Of a stretch of 64,000 bases of DNA, positions 57,613 to 64,000 are shown piece by piece. The stretch's first letter is position 1; the number at the start of each line of letters is the position of its first letter. The notes below the pieces were generated by a model. It worked only from the letters and a program-made list of their open reading frames with translations. It ran no database searches and was not told the origin of the DNA. Source of the DNA: Bolinopsis microptera (taxonomy: Eukaryota; Ctenophora; Tentaculata; Lobata; Bolinopsidae); the NCBI RefSeq assembly GCF_026151205.1, contig NC_087081.1, positions 6,877,246 through 6,941,245 of the forward strand, in the 5' to 3' direction. The translations under genes were made by a program, and so were the position numbers.

Positions 57613-59775
57613 AGCTATACCATGTTGCTAATGCTATGGTAACCAGTACCATGTGAGCACTGAGCACGCTTAACACAACATATACCTCTTTCACTAACTT
57701 TACATGACACTGAATACTTACAATAATTCATGTCGTAGTACGTTACTGCTGAGTGCACACAAGCAACTGTTCTAAAAGCCGCCACTCGTTGTTTTTGTAG
57801 CAGACTACAGTATAGATTATAGAAGGACTTGTTTTTCTTTGATTCGTGTGAAAGTCCGTCTCGTGGGCTGGAAATAGCGCTTGTATAATAAGTGATATTT
57901 CATTGGCGTAGCCTGTGCTATTTCATTGGCTTTTGCGTTTTGTACGAGGGGAACTTTATTTTTGTGTGAAGATTTTATTTTAGTTCGCAGAATTTATTCC
58001 CGTATATTCTCGTATAGACTATGGAAATTTTATTACTTTACGCAGTGGCGGTTTAACACTTATTTCTAACGATTAAAAGTTTCACGTAAAACATTGAACC
58101 TCGCCACTTACGACCACATTTTCGAAATATAAAAAATTCGAATCACTTTGATCGTTTGAAAATGACAAATTCAAGCTATAACTAGATCTTGGGTCAGAAA
58201 TCTGTGAATATGTAATCGTAAAGTAATGTTACTTAAAAATTCGTTATTACTGAGATGTGAGCGACTTTGTGTATTTACGAGGTTTCTCCAATTTAAAATC
58301 CATATTTTACCTCAAATTTTAACACCTTTTGTACACAATTAGCATATTTGACAAACGCAGTAATTCTATTAACATTATCGTGTCCTCCGTATAATCTTTA
58401 CATTATAGTTCAGACTGAGCCAATTTATTAATTAATTAATTGGTAGTTATGACACCTGGTATGTTTTCTATTTGTTCATTCTTTAAGACATCTCTTCAGT
58501 GTAATTGGCTCTATCGTAAATTTAATGCGCTTTGTGTGTCATGCTCAATGAATGGAGCAGACAGTTTAATGTAATTTTTATTGGCGCTATTTTAAATATA
58601 ATGTGGATGATCATGATCATTGAATGGCACAGACAGCTCCATTACATGTAATTTCCGCATCATCGAAACAGCTTTAGAAAGTTTTTAGACAGTTCACAAA
58701 ACAATTATTGATACACAATTCATTGATAATACCCCAATTAGTGATAATACACCAGTCAGAGCTATACTAGCTCATCAGTTTGCACGTGGGAAGTTTAAAG
58801 TGGGCAGTTTGCACGTGGGCAGTTTGCACGTGGGCTGATCGTCTTTATTCCAGACACCTCGTAATGAGCAGTCCCTAATGAGCTGCTGCTTACCTGGATG
58901 AATTCAGGGGTGTTGTCGCTAGATTTACTACCACGTGTCCTAATTACCGTAAGAAAGTCGGCGAATTTCTTGCCAATACATGAACATTGCTGTAGCAGCG
59001 CTCTCTCGTGCGAAACTATTTGCCTTTGCTTAACATTAGTTTCTTTCGCGAATTGTCTCGCGCCATGACGAGTACAAATTTAAAGATTCTCCAGAAATCA
59101 TTTCGCTGCATATTTGTTTTGAGATGATCTAGTTGTAATTGCTGTGAATATTTTCACAACTCGTTTAGATCCGCTCTGAGATGGTCTGTACCTGACTTTT
59201 CTGTGCTGTTGCAAATCCATATGGGAGGTGTAAAAGCTAATTATTATTTATTTCATTTCATATTCTGCGCTTTTTATTAAACGGTTTTTGAACAATTTAA
59301 ATTTCATCCAATCTAAAACTCCCGCTGATTTTCAGACTCAAGCACGGGTTTTCACGAAGGTCGTGAATATTTAAAAACCGTGACTCATGTATGCAAGTAA
59401 AATTATTAACGAAGCGGTTTATTTATATTTCAAATATTAACATTAGTCCTTCATCATTCCACTCGCCATCCGAATAAAAATGTATTTTACATCTACCTAT
59501 GTGGCTAGTTATTGTGAATTAATTAAAATTGATTAAAATCGTACGACATTTTTCTATTAATCCAATCTTTTGTTTTAAACAACAAATTTTTATATTATAT
59601 TTCTACATTGTGCCAGAAGATTGCATGCCAATCCTCCGTGGGTTATCAGTATAGTATTAATAAAATAAATAAATTTCAAATTTAACTATAGTTACAATGA
59701 TATGCAAACCGAATAGATTAACCACACAATGATTGTCTGTGGTTATAACTTAATTAATTGCACGGTATTTTGAAC

Positions 59776-59915
59776 TAACCTACTATCTAGTGATGAAGTG
59801 TGGTCGGATCTCTAAAATTAGTCTAGTTTTTCTGCGGAACTAACCTACTATCTAGTGATGAAGTGGGGTCGGATCTCTAGAATTACTGAATTAGTCTAGT
59901 TTTTCTGCGGAACTG
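59776..59915. repeat. 65-bp direct duplication
   Basis: The sequence AACCTACTATCTAGTGATGA through TAGTTTTTCTGCGGAACT occurs twice in tandem, the second copy with a 10-bp insertion and a few substitutions. Confidence 0.85.
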
Positions 59916-61563
59916 GTGTGACCAATTTTTGTCTAATTCAATCGATTAAACATTGCATTATTAATAAAATATTATTTGCCAGCTTATATCGTTTCAGAAT
60001 ATGTTATGTAGTTTTTTTCACTTCTCACTTACCTTGAGTATCGAGTTTTACTCCTTGACAGTCAACCTTGTTTTTGAAGTTTTTAGCGCAGGTTAGAAAT
60101 CTCATGCACCATGAAGATAGCGGTTAACTTGTCTGTGTCATTAACCATACTCCTTGAACAATCATAGGGAGATGCTAAAGATCTATATACTTATATACGA
60201 CTACTACTACCACTACTAGGTCGGAACTAAGTCAGAGCTAGGTATGATATTCCTGTCCCGCATCAGGGTTTGCAGTTACTATGTAGAGTTTGTTCCAACT
60301 TCCTTCATTGACAGATAGTTTTTCTAGGGCGTCTTGTCTTGCTGTGCTCTACCATGCACCGGTTTCGATAAGATGCATGTGTTTCTCATTATTCCTCAGA
60401 ATTCCGTTAAGAATATAACACTATGTTGTAGTGTTGATGGTGATCAGGATTGGACGGGTCAGTAGCCATCTTCTTATCCATCATATTTTCTTGAATTAGT
60501 CTAGTTTTTTATGCCGATCTTTAGTATATTGATTATCCATTTCATTATCAATACAATCAACTTCGTTAGTTAATTTATTTCGCGTGAAAGTTTTTAGAAT
60601 ATTTTTTCTGATGATATCACTATTTGGTATTTTTGATTTTATGATACCCGTGTTTTTTTAACGTTTTGCTCCGATAAGGAGAAAAAGCTTTTTGATAAGA
60701 GCCGCTCAAAAATGGGCACCGTATTGTGTAAATTATTGGGCATTATATTACTTTCATAATAACTTTCATTATTAATACTTTCAACACTACTATATAACAA
60801 ATAATTTGAGATAACGATGTTTAATAAAATGATGCAAAGACTTATTTCGAAGATCTAATCAACAACGACTTTTAATGTGTAGGAGTACAGCTACAAAATA
60901 TATATATATACAATATCTTATCCGCATAGTAGCAGAGTAGTATTTTTGATCGCAACTATATTCCTTACCATCAGTATCGAGACCTTTTCCTTGGTTGTCA
61001 GTCTTATTTTTGAAGTTTTCAGTAAAGGTTACAAATCTTTTGCATAAACATGGCCGTTAACTGACCGTACAAGTAATCACAGTATTTAACTGAATCTAGA
61101 AAGAGACTAAAGATATAGATCTCTAATGACCTATCTTTATTCCGTTAATAATATATAATTTCATGTGGTCTAACGACTAATAGCCAAAGACTTTAACTAA
61201 TGGAATTATTTATGCAGGAGTAATTTATCAGATATACGAATGTTATAGCGATATAAACGTCATTGTATAATAAAACTAATTTCTCGTGCACCAAGATAAC
61301 CGTAAAGTTGTCGATAACAGGATAACAGTAAATCATCAATCATGATCCATAAACGAACGTTAATTGAGGAACCAAAATATCTATATCTTTAGTACCTCAT
61401 TCGTTTTACTTAAAAATTATAATTTCATGTGGTGTAAACACTAATAGCAGCACGATCTTAAGAAGAGAAGGATCTTCAACTAATGGAGATACACGAATAA
61501 TATAGTGTTGACGTCATAATTAGAGTAGCACTAATTTGAGAATATTCCTAATCACGTTTTCTA

Positions 61564-61608
61564 GTGGTTTCTATAAATGGTTCCTGTACAACCATTTATA
61601 GAAACCAC
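61564..61608. repeat. 19-bp perfect hairpin with 7-nt loop
   Basis: Arms GTGGTTTCTATAAATGGTT (61564-61582) and its complement (61590-61608). A third partial copy of the arm (GTGGTTTCT) follows at 61617. Size is compatible with a small-RNA hairpin or a transposon end. Confidence 0.85.
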
Positions 61609-64000
61609 AAAAAATTGTGGTTTCTTTACACTGGCTTTTTGTCCACCATACCTTTGTCCACCATACCTTTGTCCACTAGTAAACTCTTCTTTGAGATTGA
61701 CGACCTTATCTATGTGTTTCCTTAGAGTCGGATCTAAAGATCATCAACATTCTTTTGGGTTGGATTAATTGAGCCAGGATCCTGAAGGCTATTCAGGATA
61801 ATTTGCATTAATTAACTTCGATGTTTTCGACATATCGTTCGACAATCAAATCACAGCGAACATGTTACCGAGTTATAAGTGCTGCTAGGTGTCACTAGGT
61901 CAATTACTGTCAATCACATCCGATCATATAATTGTCAAACGTCTCCTGCATACTTTAGAAAATTTTCCTAACCAAGCTCTGAGATTGACTCCTATACCTC
62001 TTTGTGTCAGTATGCATGGAGCTTTAGAATTAATACTGTTTTAGTAGTTAAAAGATGGTATAATTCTTTTATTTTAAAACTGTATTTTTTGAAATTCTCG
62101 TGCCATGCTCCGAGTTTTATTAGTATTTTTTATTGTGTGCTAAACAACAAATGAGGCCCGTCTTTTTTTCAGTCTGCTTCCCTCTAAGAACACTAGTTTT
62201 GGGATAATTTAGTTGTTTAAATAATATTTATAATTTGGTAGAATCCTTTAAAAAACAAAATTCTTTTGTTGTTTCCTTGTCTGGCTTCACGGGGACATGT
62301 AATTGCAGAATGCACGGTCTTTATACTTTTATAATATCTGTTTGGTAGCTGCCACCCTAACTAGTCATTACTTATATTATCAATATCTGCACTTTGTTCA
62401 ACTTTATAGTCCAGTTAACGGTCGTTATTATTCATTTATTATTGGAGATTTTTTTAACAAGTTGCAGTGCTAAGATATCAGTATGATTTAGAGAAAGTGT
62501 GCAGTTTACTAGGTAAGGAACAATTAATGTAGTGATAAAGTTTGAACAGCACACGATGATGGGCTGAATGTGAGTTTTGTTTGGGACTTGCTGATAACTA
62601 ACTAGCTAATACTGACTCTTCTATGCGATGTATATTGTCCACATCACGGTTGAGTAGTCGTCATATTCTTAATGTTCAGTCATTGTTAGGGGGTATTGTA
62701 GTGTGTAGTTCGATCTTTTCTGCGTCGATTTGATATTATTTATACTTTCTTGATGTTATCTGTTTTCAATGTTTTCAGTTCATAATAAGTACCAGTTAAT
62801 ATCAACAACCAAATAATCCTAAAAAGTGACAAAATAACCTATGACATATTCAGTATTGAATAATGTAATGGGATGATACTTTAAACAGGTGTAGCCAGTC
62901 CACACCCTGGCTCCATGATATGAAGGACTTGTTTTAATTCTAAATGGGAAGCTCTAATATGACAATGCAGTGACAGGAGTACAGCAATTGTTTATAATGG
63001 CGCGAGCGGTCACCCCCTGTATAAAAGCTCGCCCTTCAGGCACGTGCTTGTACTAATAATAAACTAGTGTTTTAAACTAATTACAACACTACGAATCTAT
63101 TACATTTGTAGAGTATTGGTACGGAAGTGCTTCAACATGGTGGGCTGGTGTAGCAAGTCCTGGCTCCTTAATATAAAGGACTTGCCTTTCAGCTGGTGTT
63201 TATAATTAATGACGCCAGGTACGGGGGTAGTTCATTAATTATTTATTTCATTTTATAAAACTTGACAGCACAATATGGTGTTAATAAACATTTTTATAGA
63301 TTCTTCCACCTAATTTTGGACGAATACATCCTTTGTATTCTTCTTCTTCTTCGTAGGGGGCAGTGGTCTTTACTACTTAGGAATAGATCAAAACCACTAT
63401 AAGATAGAGCATTGTAGTCACTAGTTACAATTATAAAAGGACAGCTAACGAAATACTGAAATAGAGATGAGACTTATTAGAATGAGCTACTGGGTACTGG
63501 GTAGTTCTGTCAGATTACAGAGAGGGAGGGTCTTCTAATAATTTAACATTCTGTGGGTGTATGAAAGTGCACTGTATTAAACCTTACAACTACAATAACT
63601 GTTTACAGAATCAAGTTTAGACAAATGGATACAAATTCTTTCAAAAAATTTCTTTAATGCGAGGTTTAGTAGGTTTTAGAATCTAAGTCGTTGATTAAGA
63701 AAAGAAACAAACCTAGTCAACAGCAGAGCAGAAGTGCAGGTTTCTTGTGAATAATAATCTGTTTGTTGGTAGCACAGTGGGTAAAGTGTCTCAACTTACC
63801 CCACTTCAGAAGAATCAGAAGAAATTGAACCCAACCAATAGAACAATCAACACGGTTCCAATAAGGCTTCACTTTCGCTTAATATCAGTTTCTACAAGAG
63901 AGCTAATTATGTTCTGCAGATTTCTGGGTTCTATAAGTATAACGCTTCTGACTTTTGATTAACACTGTCCTGAAAATAGACACTCTTTCTGCTGTCTAGT

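Larger units (their letters stand above)
57241..64000. other. 6.7-kb stretch without supportable exons
   Basis: AT-rich. Diverged direct repeats relate 60030-60170, 60975-61130 and 61280-61410. A TATA-containing block with AGTCCACACCCTGGCTCC and AAGGACTTG words at 62880-62935 recurs at 63140-63190. Three CACGTGGG words cluster at 58783-58835. I see no coding exon on either strand. Confidence 0.45.

Noticed and set aside
61577-61768. 63-codon frame with CPPYLCPPYLCP
   Set aside because: Starts at a non-ATG codon inside a hairpin arm; the repeat comes from a small CCACCATACCTTTGT duplication.

Overview
The window looks like nuclear DNA of an early-branching animal, most probably a cnidarian. 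It is AT-rich and gene-poor, has short spliced exons with GT...AG introns, a rhodopsin-class GPCR, non-LTR retroelements with a coiled-coil/RRM-type ORF1, cut-and-paste transposon miniatures with clean target-site duplications, and very many minisatellites. There are no operons, ribosome-binding sites, tRNA or rRNA genes that I can see. The phylum call is inference from gene style; no marker gene settles it.

Layout. 0-9 kb is transposon-derived: two inverted copies of a ~370-390 bp element with 9-bp target duplications and TTAGGG-like internal runs, two identical 149-bp hAT-type miniatures with 8-bp duplications (one nested in the first element), a 151-bp-arm foldback, a double GC hairpin, and minisatellites (9-bp and 102-bp units). 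9.9-11.0 kb carries the one intact conventional gene, an intronless GPCR on the minus strand, with a duplicated E-box/X-box module behind its start. 12.2-12.5 kb is a pentanucleotide array; 13.5-14.4 kb is a 5'-truncated LINE tail; 15.1-18.7 kb is a 3.6-kb block bounded by G-run inverted repeats and filled with a 2.5-kb purine-rich GAGGAGGACTGA array. 20.3-21.9 kb holds a five-exon minus-strand gene of unknown function reconstructed from splice sites and codon phase. 23.3-25.0 kb holds plus-strand exons beside cAMP-response-element-like arrays. 27.1-27.75 kb is a retroposed insertion with a 13-bp duplication. 34.2-34.5 kb is a GPCR fragment (TM1 and the start of TM2).

39-57 kb is the most interesting part. 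It contains a run of plus-strand exons that all stop at a GT donor in the same codon phase (two bases of a codon left over). Among them are two tandemly duplicated pairs of short ATG-initiated exons, one pair with conserved 5' leaders, which looks like a cluster of alternative first exons; a 15-bp minisatellite encoding about 44 copies of SPVAT lies in another such exon. Interleaved are a LINE ORF1 gene with a hairpin at its start codon and a 1256-bp tandem duplication of its tail, a small two-exon gene end at 46 kb, and X-box-like palindromes. 57.2-64 kb shows no exon I can support, only diverged repeats and hairpins.

Exon models were worked out by hand from open frames, splice consensus and phase. 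They are partial: most genes lack an identified first or last exon, and transcript data would be decisive.
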